Made by a program: the position numbers and the translations under genes. Below the pieces are notes generated by a model, which did no database searches, was not told where the DNA came from, and saw only the letters and a list, made by a program, of their open reading frames with translations. A stretch of 33,004 nucleotides of DNA from NCBI GenBank assembly GCA_001821475.1, contig MHMF01000002.1, forward strand, positions 1 to 33,004, read 5' to 3'. The DNA is from Candidatus Nealsonbacteria bacterium RIFCSPLOWO2_01_FULL_38_120. GTDB taxonomy: Bacteria; Patescibacteriota; Minisyncoccia; Minisyncoccales; GWA2-38-27. Below, one piece after another: positions 8,903 through 15,143 of this stretch (the stretch's first letter is position 1; each line of letters opens with the position of its first letter).

Positions 8903-10276
8903 AAGATTATTTACTACTTCCTTAAAAATTTCTGGCGGTTGTTTGCCTAAAACTATTTCTCCATTTTCGTTCAATAAGAACCCAATTTGTTTTTCGGCGA
9001 TAGATTTTTCCTTGCTACCGAAAACTACAACTGTCCTTAAGATTGAATCGGGATTGTGCGATGGTTTGATAATTTTCTTCTCAATATATGAGAAGTTTTT
9101 TAATTCGCTGATACCTGATTTACGAGTAGCGTATCTTTTGCCCTCAACGTTTATTATCTGATTTCTTTCAGGATCATAAATAATCATATCTGGGAGATAT
9201 ATAATCATCGTTTTGTCTCCAGATTTATATATTGCTCTTTTGCCTTCCTGGTATTTTCCGATTGCCATTGCTCCTAATGTTTTATGCATAAAATAACCTC
9301 GCTCTGAGCCACCATGATTTGCATAAATTACTTCTGCCTTAGTATATGCTAAAAGCGTAACATGCAAAAAGATTGTAGCCATTTTCTCTTGCGAAGCTTC
9401 GTAGTGCCAATAACTCTCGTGACTAATCGTAACTGGCAGCCTTAAGCCCTCCAGCTTAATATCCAAGTGGTTAGCAATCTGAATAAATTTATTGTCCCTG
9501 CCCAAGTTTTCTTGTTTTAAACCGTGATGAGTAATAATAATATCTTTATCCTTTTCCCATTTTCTAATACATGCAGCGATAATAGTGAGAGCGCCTATGT
9601 TAGGATCATGTCCGATGCCTCCAGATTTATATAACCTCCCAGAAACTTCTATACGATTAGAAAGAATCTTAATCTGAATTGGTACATTACCCGCTGGTGG
9701 TTTTCTCATCGAATTTTTAGCCGAAACTAATTCGGCAAGATTAGAAAATGGCTTCATTACCGCCTCATCATAAACCTTACCCATAATTTCAACCCCGATA
9801 GTCTTTAACATTCTTGTACCGAATATATTTGTTTCTGTTGGTTTTTCCTTTTGAGAAATCTGAAGATTATAAAGCATAATCTTCTTAACGTTCGGATAAT
9901 AAAAATCAATGTAAACGAATTTACTGCATCGTTGATATACTCCCGTATTTCGAGATTCCGAATCGTCAGTCTTGGTTTCCTCAATCGCATATAAAGGTTT
10001 TGAACTCTGATCTGGTTCTTTCTCCTGGTAAAAAACAAGAAAGTCGACAAAGCTGGAATTGCCACTGGCAATTTTGATAAACACATTATCAAAGTCTTTG
10101 GAAACAACACCCTCGGTTTTATAAGTAAACAGAAAATGACCCCCTTTAATAATGGGGACTATGCGTAATTTGTTAATCTTTATCTGAAGATTAAAATCAG
10201 CAGCCATCTTTTCTAAGATAACTTGGATTACGCCACCTTTCGGCATTTCTTCTGTGAGAATCCAAACATTCTTCAT
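8891..10276 (-). CDS. Type II restriction endonuclease, PD-(D/E)xK
   Basis: This 461-aa protein is the likely cleaving enzyme of the two-methylase system. A classical PD-(D/E)xK signature is visible at residues 362-380: PD (362-363), then hydrophobic strands, then VEGK with Glu378 and Lys380. A second similar pattern occurs at residues 78-102 (VDFLVFY, then AIEETK with Glu100 and Lys102). The protein is cytoplasmic, with no signal or membrane segment. It converges on the second methylase gene, and the two overlap by 12 bp at their 3' ends. Its transcription is therefore independent of the methylases, as expected when modification must precede restriction. I do not recognise a named isoschizomer family. 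Endonuclease function rests on the motif plus its position beside two methylases. Confidence 0.75.
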   Translation of the reverse strand: MKNVWILTEEMPKGGVIQVILEKMAADFNLQIKINKLRIVPIIKGGHFLFTYKTEGVVSKDFDNVFIKIASGNSSFVDFLVFYQEKEPDQSSKPLYAIEETKTDDSESRNTGVYQRCSKFVYIDFYYPNVKKIMLYNLQISQKEKPTETNIFGTRMLKTIGVEIMGKVYDEAVMKPFSNLAELVSAKNSMRKPPAGNVPIQIKILSNRIEVSGRLYKSGGIGHDPNIGALTIIAACIRKWEKDKDIIITHHGLKQENLGRDNKFIQIANHLDIKLEGLRLPVTISHESYWHYEASQEKMATIFLHVTLLAYTKAEVIYANHGGSERGYFMHKTLGAMAIGKYQEGKRAIYKSGDKTMIIYLPDMIIYDPERNQIINVEGKRYATRKSGISELKNFSYIEKKIIKPSHNPDSILRTVVVFGSKEKSIAEKQIGFLLNENGEIVLGKQPPEIFKEVVNNLLTS

Positions 10277-10340
10277 GAATTCAAAATATCACGAAATAAT
10301 AAATTTTACTACCCCAAGATGCTAAGATTTTGTAAATTCC

Positions 10341-10370
10341 TGTCAGATTTTGTCAGAAAAGTTGTCCACA
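10341..10370. other. Short direct repeat and DnaA-box-like site
   Basis: TGTCAGATTT (10341-10350) is followed directly by TGTCAGAAAA (10351-10360) and then TTGTCCACA (10362-10370), one base off the DnaA box TTATCCACA. It lies in the 381-bp gap between the endonuclease and the 66-aa gene. It could be an element replication or regulatory site. A single box is weak evidence. Confidence 0.25.
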
Positions 10371-10380
10371 GAAATTAGCC

Positions 10381-10408
10381 TTGACCTTCGCCCATATCCT
10401 GGTAAAAT
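10381..10408 (+). promoter_or_regulatory. Sigma-70 promoter of a candidate small RNA
   Basis: TTGACC (10381-10386) and TAAAAT (10403-10408) are separated by 16 bp, each one base off consensus. No ORF of useful size follows before the very strong hairpin at 10481-10547. The promoter therefore appears to serve a short transcript starting near 10415. Confidence 0.55.
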
Positions 10409-10414
10409 CAAAGT

Positions 10415-10552
10415 GTAGACAGAAGCGGAAAGGATCACCGCTAAAAGCCCAAAAAATTATAGAAGACTTAGTGAGCAAGTAGGGCTATAACTTCTGTTCT
10501 CAATCAGCAAGATTAGAAATTGATTGAGGACGAGAAGTTGTAGCCCTTTTTT
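10415..10552 (+). ncRNA. Candidate small RNA ending in an exceptionally long hairpin
   Basis: The expected transcript runs from the promoter at 10381-10408 to a U-run at 10547-10552, about 138 nt. It contains a small hairpin, AGCGG/CCGCT (near 10424-10442). It ends in a stem of 26 pairs (10481-10506 with 10521-10547, one bulged G, two G-U pairs, 14-nt loop). An AGCCC at 10446-10450 can pair with GGGCT (10482-10486) of the terminal stem, which is a weak alternative fold. The family is not recognised. It could instead be a leader with attenuator for the 66-aa gene. Confidence 0.5.
10481..10552 (+). terminator. Rho-independent terminator with 26-bp stem
   Basis: The stem AGGGCTATAACTTCT (10481-10495) pairs with AGAAGTTGTAGCCCT (10533-10547). 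It is extended by GTTCTCAATCA against TGATTGAGGAC and followed by six Ts. It is far longer than a usual 7-10 bp terminator stem, so it may have a second role in the RNA. Confidence 0.7.
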
Positions 10553-10627
10553 GTTTGTAAATTATTAAATTCCCTTCTGAGGCTAAGTGCCTGGATGGCA
10601 AGACATTTTTCTATAAGAACAAGATAA

Positions 10628-10667
10628 AGGCTGGCTCCCAGCAGGGGCAAGCCTTTTATGTTGCCCC
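10628..10667 (+). promoter_or_regulatory. Mutually exclusive hairpins around the start codon of the 66-aa gene
   Basis: AAAGGCT (10628-10634) pairs with AGCCTTT (10650-10656) just before the ATG, giving a terminator-like hairpin with TTTT. Alternatively GGGGCAA (10644-10650) pairs with TTGCCCC (10661-10667), a 7-bp stem whose loop contains the ATG at 10658-10660. The two folds share bases. This suggests control of translation of the element's first gene by an RNA switch. It is prediction from sequence only. Confidence 0.4.
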
Positions 10668-10858
10668 CAAAAGCCATACAAGAATTCAAAGAATTATACA
10701 AAAAGCGCTACGGCGTGGAGCTTTCCGATGCCGAAGCTTCTTTTCGTGCCAATAACCTTTTCAAGCTCTACAAGATCGTCTACATGGGTGAACCTTCTGT
10801 GGAAGGTCTCGAAATAAAACCAACGAAAAATTATGTCCCAAAACCAAACAATAATTAG
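10658..10858 (+). CDS. Small conserved protein of the mobile element
   Basis: This 66-aa protein is of unknown function. Its first 45 residues are predicted helical and basic (AIQEFKELYKKRYGVELSDA, FRANNLFKLYKIVY). A proline-rich tail follows. There is no signal peptide. The ATG lies in the loop of a 7-bp hairpin, and the 3' end overlaps the SpoVG-like gene by 26 bp. Its place as first gene of an overlapping cluster with SpoVG-like and winged-helix genes suggests a regulatory or replication-associated role. That is inference only. Confidence 0.75.
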   Translation: MLPPKAIQEFKELYKKRYGVELSDAEASFRANNLFKLYKIVYMGEPSVEGLEIKPTKNYVPKPNNN

Positions 10859-11144
10859 CGAAATTCAATTCTACCCCGTTAAGCCCAAAGATGGTCTTTT
10901 AGGATTTGTTTCATTTGTCGTGGACGACAAGTTTTGGATGGGATCAATAGCGGTATTCACTCGGCTGGAAGGCGGCTATCGTCTGGTTTATCCCACCCGC
11001 AAGGTCGGCAGTCAGAATATAAATATTTTTCACCCGATTAATCGTGACGCAAGTCTACAGGTCGAATCTGCCGTGATCAAAAAAGTAGAACAAATATTTA
11101 ATGAAGATTATAAATCAACCGAACCAACAGAAAAAATGTGGTAA
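10833..11144 (+). CDS. SpoVG-like protein
   Basis: This 103-aa protein has the SpoVG fold pattern. It opens with a beta-strand (ISEIQFYPVKPKDGLLGFVS), then VVDDKFWMGSIAVF, then a YPTRKVG segment, the hallmark HPIN (residues 69-72) and a C-terminal helix (VESAVIKKVEQIF). SpoVG proteins are small nucleic-acid-binding regulators, and homologues are common on phage and plasmid-like elements. The gene overlaps its upstream neighbour by 26 bp and the next gene by 44 bp, so the three are probably translated as one coupled set. Family assignment is by eye from the strand pattern and HPIN motif. Its function on the element, perhaps a replication or expression regulator, is inferred. Confidence 0.7.
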   Translation: MSQNQTIISEIQFYPVKPKDGLLGFVSFVVDDKFWMGSIAVFTRLEGGYRLVYPTRKVGSQNINIFHPINRDASLQVESAVIKKVEQIFNEDYKSTEPTEKMW

Positions 11145-11520
11145 GCACGCAAACTTCTTCCCAGCACCACATAGAGTTTTTGATGATGAAGAACTCCGCA
11201 TTCAGCTGAGCCACGCAGACAGGGATTTTTATATAGCACTTTGCCACTTAGCTAATCGACACGCTAATGAAAATGGATGGTTTCGACACATCGACGGCGA
11301 ATTCAAAACTCTGAAGGGAAAACGAAAAGGATTTGTTTCTTATGGGTTCGGCTCAACAACCTGCAAAAGAGCCAGGAAAAAACTTATAGCTCTTGGCCTA
11401 ATTGAAACAAAAGAAAATCCAGAAAAACGAGGTAAAACAGGTGGCACTATGTATCGAATTTGTATAGAGAGTTGGAATAACCCTATAGACCAAAATGGTC
11501 TTAAGAACAGACCACCATGA
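11101..11520 (+). CDS. Winged-helix, replication-initiator-like protein
   Basis: This 139-aa protein has a winged-helix core. Helices occur around residues 38-52 (LSHADRDFYIALCHLANRHA), then SYGFGSTTCKRARKKLIALG as the likely recognition helix, then LIETKENPEKRGKTGGTMY as the wing. This layout is common in phage or plasmid replisome-organiser and replication-initiator N-domains. The start overlaps the SpoVG-like gene by 44 bp. The C-terminus ends IDQNGLKNRPP. The same frame continues past TGA (11518-11520) and TAA (11530-11532) with DRKGLHIKKEVLRN before a third stop, so the annotated protein may be shorter than its ancestor. The DNA target is unknown. Confidence 0.7.
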   Translation: MKIINQPNQQKKCGKHANFFPAPHRVFDDEELRIQLSHADRDFYIALCHLANRHANENGWFRHIDGEFKTLKGKRKGFVSYGFGSTTCKRARKKLIALGLIETKENPEKRGKTGGTMYRICIESWNNPIDQNGLKNRPP

Positions 11521-11546
11521 GCCATAGCATAAGACCGCAAAGGTCT
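11487..11546 (+). repeat. Repeated AGACC/GGTCT hairpins at the 3' end of the winged-helix gene
   Basis: AGACC-AAAAT-GGTCT (11487-11501) and AGACC-GCAAA-GGTCT (11532-11546) are two small hairpins with identical arms. A third AGACC lies between them (11509-11513). In the gene's reading frame the hairpins encode DQNGL and DRKGL, so they look like copies of one short peptide-coding unit, the second now beyond two stop codons. Confidence 0.45.
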
Positions 11547-11658
11547 CCATATTAAAAAAGAAGTATTAAGAAATTAATTAATAAAGCATAAGTAATGCAC
11601 ACAAGCGTGCTAAAAAAATAAATAAATTGTGAATCAAATAAATTCCACAACTTCAAAG

Positions 11659-12237
11659 ATGCCAAAAGAAACCGAACAGCAATACACGGCATGGCTTTTG
11701 TATTGCGAAGCGGGCAGCCTGGTAAAGACATTAATCCTATGGGGTAATGTTGGGCAAAGTGTGGGTGAAATGGGGGTGGAATTTGCCGAACGGCTTGGCA
11801 AAAAACCGAGCGATACGACACTGGAAAGATGGTCGAAAAAATATCACTGGGTTGAAAGGCGTGAGATTAAATTAACGGAAGACTTAGAAGCTCTACGGCA
11901 AAAGACCAAAAAGATAAAGCGAGAAAAACTTCACAAGATCGCTGAGATCTTCGACAAGATCACTAATAAAGTCCTTAAAAGACTTCGGGGAGATGAGGAG
12001 CCTTCCATTTCAGAATGGAAAATGGTCTGGGAGATGTTCCAGATTGAGCTTGGAAAACCGACCAGTAGGGGTGAATTAAAAACAGAATCAGAACAAAGAC
12101 TGCCAACGTCCGAAGAAAGGGAGCATGGGAAAAGACTTCATAAAGCTGTGGAATGGTATTTGGACAATGAACTGGACGATGAAGACAAATGGCAAGAATT
12201 TCAAGAGCTCATTGAGAAAAACAAAAAAACAAGGTAA
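11659..12237 (+). CDS. Terminase small subunit-like / HTH protein
   Basis: This 192-aa protein starts at ATG 11659; a GTG at 11629 would add 10 residues. The N-terminus shows an HTH pattern (AEFAERLGKK region, TLERWSKKYHWVERREI) like the DNA-binding domain of small terminase subunits and phBC6A51-type phage proteins. A long charged helical stretch (TEDLEALRQKTKKIKREKLHKI) and an acidic C-terminus (DNELDDEDKW) follow. There is no large terminase or capsid gene in view. On an integrative element it may act as a site-specific DNA-binding or regulatory protein rather than in packaging. The assignment is by HTH pattern only. Confidence 0.6.
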   Translation: MPKETEQQYTAWLLYCEAGSLVKTLILWGNVGQSVGEMGVEFAERLGKKPSDTTLERWSKKYHWVERREIKLTEDLEALRQKTKKIKREKLHKIAEIFDKITNKVLKRLRGDEEPSISEWKMVWEMFQIELGKPTSRGELKTESEQRLPTSEEREHGKRLHKAVEWYLDNELDDEDKWQEFQELIEKNKKTR

Positions 12238-12246
12238 AATATAATT

Positions 12247-12388
12247 GCGTCCTACAAGTTTGAATTAAGGCACAGGGTAATTGCTTCTTTGAAGCCCAAT
12301 TGCGGGCTGAAAGGGGCAGCTATCCTCCACAATTGGTTGCCTTGTGCAATTCAATCTTGTGGGACGCAGGCTCTGGCTGTCCCTTTTT
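12247..12388 (+). ncRNA. Candidate structured RNA with long stem and pseudoknot potential
   Basis: Bases 12247-12266 pair with 12348-12367 (20 positions, one mismatch, one G-U). The rod continues with GCACAGGG (12270-12277) against CCTTGTGC (12340-12347), then AATTG (12279-12283) against CAATT (12330-12334). Inside are the small hairpins CTTC-TTT-GAAG and GCCC-AATTGC-GGGC. In addition AAAGGGGCAGC (12310-12320), in the apical part, can pair with GCTGTCCCTTT (12376-12386) downstream of the rod, just before a run of five Ts. That gives either an H-type pseudoknot or an alternative terminator. No family was recognised. It lies between two element genes with no long ORF. Confidence 0.55.
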
Positions 12389-12482
12389 GTTTTCCTTGAC
12401 TTGCTAAAGCCTTTGACCCATGTTGTGTGTTGAGGGGAGAAATCCCAAAAAATCGAATAAAAAATTAATTAATGAACCAAAT

Positions 12483-13367
12483 ATGACAAATAAAGCCAAA
12501 ATTAGCGCCGTAATCGCCATTGTAGCGGTCTTTGGGGCGAGTTATGGAGTTTATCACCTTATAATCAAAGCACCGCAAAATAAAGGCAATGTTGATGTAA
12601 CTTCAATAAAGACATTCGAGCAATGTTCCGAAGCAAGCTTCCCTATAATCAGGCACTATCCAGATCAGTGCCAAACGCCAGACGGCAGAATCTTCATTAA
12701 TGAAAATCCTCCGAGTGAGGCCGAGCTCGCCAAAGCCGAACAAGCGATCAAAACATTCATGGGAGACCCGAACTTGGAGCTGGAATACATAACGCAAAAT
12801 AGGCATCCCGCAAACTTCGGTATCTATAAACCTGCCGATCCGAACGATCCATCAAATACTGACAAGCAAACAGCAATCCGCTATGACTTTACAGAAGAAT
12901 GGGATCGCCCAGTTTACATCTTCCAGCAAACAGAATACATCAACAACCGATGCGAAGTTTATCAATATCAAGTAACCATAAAAACTAACCAGGTCGTGGA
13001 GATAGGTATGGTCTATCCCGAAGGGCTTCAGGCAGAAGCTTCAATCTCTGGAGAGTGCGGTAATGGATCGCTGGAATGGCCACTTAAAACTAAAGAAGAA
13101 ATCGAGCAAGCAGCCTTCGCATATCTGGGCAGAGACTCAGAACACACGGGCTTTCTGGCAAGATCAGATATTCAGCTCGAATACATCTCAAGCAAACCAG
13201 GCGCAGAAAACCCATCTCATAATGAATGGCGCTGGGAAGATAAAAGCTACAAACTGCCAAAAGGGCTTATTGCTGATCCGTTCCCTTATCCAACAATGAG
13301 AATAATAATGTCGAGTGGTAGAAAGCTGGTTTATTATCTCAACACCACCGATTTATTTAATAACTAA
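12483..13367 (+). CDS. Membrane-anchored exported protein of unknown function
   Basis: From ATG 12483 this is 294 aa; the frame is open from ATG 12420, but that start would put 21 hydrophilic residues ahead of the membrane segment. Residues 5-25 form one hydrophobic helix (ISAVIAIVAVFGASYGVYHL), so the bulk is probably outside the cell. Residues 40-68 contain a small two-cysteine motif (FEQCSEASFPIIRHYPDQCQ, then TPDGRIF). The rest is beta-rich with another cysteine pair around residues 160-190 and no catalytic motif that I recognise. It sits between the structured RNA and the recombinase; the recombinase ATG follows the stop by 1 nt. A role in surface exclusion or cell contact would fit an element but is speculation. 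Confidence 0.75.
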   Translation: MTNKAKISAVIAIVAVFGASYGVYHLIIKAPQNKGNVDVTSIKTFEQCSEASFPIIRHYPDQCQTPDGRIFINENPPSEAELAKAEQAIKTFMGDPNLELEYITQNRHPANFGIYKPADPNDPSNTDKQTAIRYDFTEEWDRPVYIFQQTEYINNRCEVYQYQVTIKTNQVVEIGMVYPEGLQAEASISGECGNGSLEWPLKTKEEIEQAAFAYLGRDSEHTGFLARSDIQLEYISSKPGAENPSHNEWRWEDKSYKLPKGLIADPFPYPTMRIIMSSGRKLVYYLNTTDLFNN

Positions 13368-13368
13368 T

Positions 13369-14973
13369 ATGAGCCAAGAGGACTTATTGAAAATTAAATA
13401 CTTCCTCTACGCCAGAAAATCATCTGAACAAGAAGATCGACAAGTGCTTTCAATCGATTCGCAGAAAAGCGAACTGGAATCAGTTGCTAAAAAAGAAGAA
13501 CTGAATATCGTCGGCCGATTTGAAGAATCATATTCAGCGAAAGACCCAGGCCGAAAAATCTTCAATGAAATAATCGGACGAATTGAAAAAGGTGAAGCCA
13601 ATGCTATTCTCGCCTGGCATCCGAATCGCCTCTCAAGAAATTCAGTAGATACGGGGTATTTGATTTATCTGATGGATCAAAACAAACTTCTCGAAATCCG
13701 AACGCCAGGACAAACATTCAAAAATACTCCGAATGACAAATTTCTTCTTAATCTTCTCTGCAGCCAAGCAAAACTTGAAAACGATAATAAAGGTATAGAC
13801 GTAAAGCGTGGCCTAAGACGCAAAGTAGAACTGGGCTGGCATCCAGGCCCAGCGCCGATCGGCTACTTAAACACTCCAGATAAAGAAAAGGGATTCAAAA
13901 CAATTCGCAAAGACCCGAAAATGTTTCCGATGATCCGCAAAATGTTTGATCTGGTCTTAAGCGGAGATTTTACTGCTCCCCGTGTCCATGAAATTGCAGT
14001 TGAGAAATGGGGCTTAAAGAAATTAGCCCGAAGCGGTTTTTACCGCACGTTGTATAATCCTTTCTATTACGGCTGGTTTGAATGGCCGAGAGGCAGCGGT
14101 AATTGGCGTAAGGGCAAACACGAGCCAATGATTACCAGAGAAGAATTCGATCGCATTCAAGAATTAATGCATCCTGGTCAGAAACCAAAGCCTGAAAAAC
14201 ACACCTTCGCTTATACGGGCATGATCCGCTGCGGTGAATGCGGTTGCATGATTACAGCCGAGAATAAGGTCAAAAGAAATAAACAAGGCGGTGAGCATTA
14301 TTATACTTATTATCGCTGTACCAAGCGTCGTGGGCGATGTAGCCAGAAATACATTGAGGTAAAAGAACTTGAAAAACAAATTACAAAAACGCTGGCTGGC
14401 ATAGAAGTACCGCCGGAATTCCATAATTGGGCTATGACTTGGCTTCGGACTGAAAATACCAGAGAATCTAACGACAGGAATACCATCTTAAATAATTTAC
14501 AGAAAAATTATGAAACCTGCGTCAGAAAACTGGACACACTAATCGACATGCGAGCTTCGGGAGAAATAACCGAAGATGAATTTAATAAAAAGAAAACAGC
14601 CGTAGGCCAAGAAAAGGCACGACTTCAAGAACTTTTGAATGATACTGATAAACGCATAGACAGCTGGCTCGAAACCGCAGACAGGGTTATCAAATTCGCT
14701 TCGGATGCCAGAGAAGCTTTCACTGAGCGAGGCCAGTTAGCGAGAAAGATTATTCTTTCCGCCTTAGGTTCGAACCTACTCTTAAAAGGCAAAAAACTCG
14801 AAATTGACGTACAAAATGCGCTTATGCCAATGATGCTCGTCTCATCTGGGGCAAAAATAAAAACTGGTACGTTCGAACCAGTCAAAACAGGCACAAATAA
14901 AGAGAAAAGCGGAGCTTTTGGCTCTGCTCATCCCATATGGCTCCGCGGGCAGGACTCGAACCTGCAACCTTGA
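13369..14973 (+). CDS. Large serine recombinase (integrase)
   Basis: From ATG 13369 the protein is 534 aa. The resolvase domain opens with YFLYARKSSEQEDR (residues 11-24), with catalytic Ser18 in the YxRxS motif, and contains LAWHPNRLSRN. A recombinase domain follows (GPAPIGYLN, RSGFYRTLYNPFYYGWFEW). Next come a zinc-ribbon (CGECGC ... CTKRRGRC) and a coiled-coil region near the C-terminus. These are the parts of large serine integrases that insert and excise circular DNA at att sites. The last codons (WLRGQDSNLQP) are read from the complement of a tRNA-Asn gene, with which the ORF overlaps by 36 bp. The gene therefore seems to have been completed by insertion next to or in the tRNA. It follows the membrane-protein gene by 1 nt. 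Confidence 0.9.
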   Translation: MSQEDLLKIKYFLYARKSSEQEDRQVLSIDSQKSELESVAKKEELNIVGRFEESYSAKDPGRKIFNEIIGRIEKGEANAILAWHPNRLSRNSVDTGYLIYLMDQNKLLEIRTPGQTFKNTPNDKFLLNLLCSQAKLENDNKGIDVKRGLRRKVELGWHPGPAPIGYLNTPDKEKGFKTIRKDPKMFPMIRKMFDLVLSGDFTAPRVHEIAVEKWGLKKLARSGFYRTLYNPFYYGWFEWPRGSGNWRKGKHEPMITREEFDRIQELMHPGQKPKPEKHTFAYTGMIRCGECGCMITAENKVKRNKQGGEHYYTYYRCTKRRGRCSQKYIEVKELEKQITKTLAGIEVPPEFHNWAMTWLRTENTRESNDRNTILNNLQKNYETCVRKLDTLIDMRASGEITEDEFNKKKTAVGQEKARLQELLNDTDKRIDSWLETADRVIKFASDAREAFTERGQLARKIILSALGSNLLLKGKKLEIDVQNALMPMMLVSSGAKIKTGTFEPVKTGTNKEKSGAFGSAHPIWLRGQDSNLQP

Positions 14974-15012
14974 AGTTAACAGCTTCTTGCTCCACCATTG
15001 AGCTACCGCGGA
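14938..15012 (-). tRNA. tRNA-Asn (anticodon GTT)
   Basis: The minus strand reads TCCGCGG (acceptor 5') TA GCTC...GAGC (D arm), anticodon loop CTGTTAA with GTT, T arm GCAGG-TTCGAGT-CCTGC, and acceptor 3' CCGCGGA followed by G and an encoded CCA (14938-14940). The anticodon stem has four pairs plus one mismatch. The serine recombinase ORF ends on the opposite strand inside the tRNA. Confidence 0.93.
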
Positions 15013-15035
15013 ATAATACTTTAAGGCGTATTTTT

Positions 15036-15064
15036 ATCTTAAATAAATTCAAACTTTTTTTCAA
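15036..15064 (-). promoter_or_regulatory. Candidate promoter of tRNA-Asn
   Basis: On the minus strand TTGAAA (15059-15064) and TAAGAT (15036-15041) are separated by 17 bp, placing a start about 17 bp before the tRNA 5' end at 15012. The -10 is only a 4/6 match. Confidence 0.4.
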
Positions 15065-15083
15065 TATGATTTTGTTTTTATCG

Positions 15084-15143
15084 TCAATGTCACTGGAACA
15101 CTTCCCTTTATAATTATAGCGGGAAGTGTTCCCCTGACATTGA
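15084..15143. terminator. 23-bp inverted repeat at the 3' end of rpoD
   Basis: The arms 15084-15106 and 15121-15143 match at 21 of 23 positions (core GGAACACTTCCC) around a 14-nt loop rich in TATAAT-like sequence. It begins at the base next to the rpoD stop codon (15144-15146), so it probably ends or stabilises the rpoD message. Neither strand has a T-run after the stem, so it is not a canonical intrinsic terminator. Confidence 0.55.

Larger units (their letters stand above)
10300..14973. mobile_element. Probable integrated mobile element (one end visible)
   Basis: A run of plus-strand genes (small conserved protein, SpoVG-like, winged-helix, terminase-small-subunit-like, membrane-anchored protein) ends in a large serine recombinase whose 3' end lies within an antisense tRNA-Asn. 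Two structured RNA candidates and a lone DnaA-box-like site (TTGTCCACA, 10362-10370) lie in its non-coding parts. The right border is probably at or in the tRNA. The left border is not identified: no copy of the tRNA 3' half was found by eye, so the defence island to the left may or may not belong to the same element. Confidence 0.5.

Noticed and set aside
10415..10552. Retron msr-msd RNA
   Set aside because: The long hairpin is suggestive, but there is no reverse transcriptase gene in the window.
11518..11532. TGA read-through as an amino acid (alternative code)
   Set aside because: A TAA follows 9 nt later in the same frame, and TGA ends other genes here, such as the STAND gene (1550-1552) and the recombinase.
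11487..11546. Repeated AGACC/GGTCT units as a small CRISPR array
   Set aside because: The units are too short and too few, without constant spacers or Cas genes; they follow a coding repeat.
12247..12388. 6S RNA
   Set aside because: The rod shape is similar, but it lies inside a mobile element and I could not see the typical central bubble; left as an unclassified RNA.
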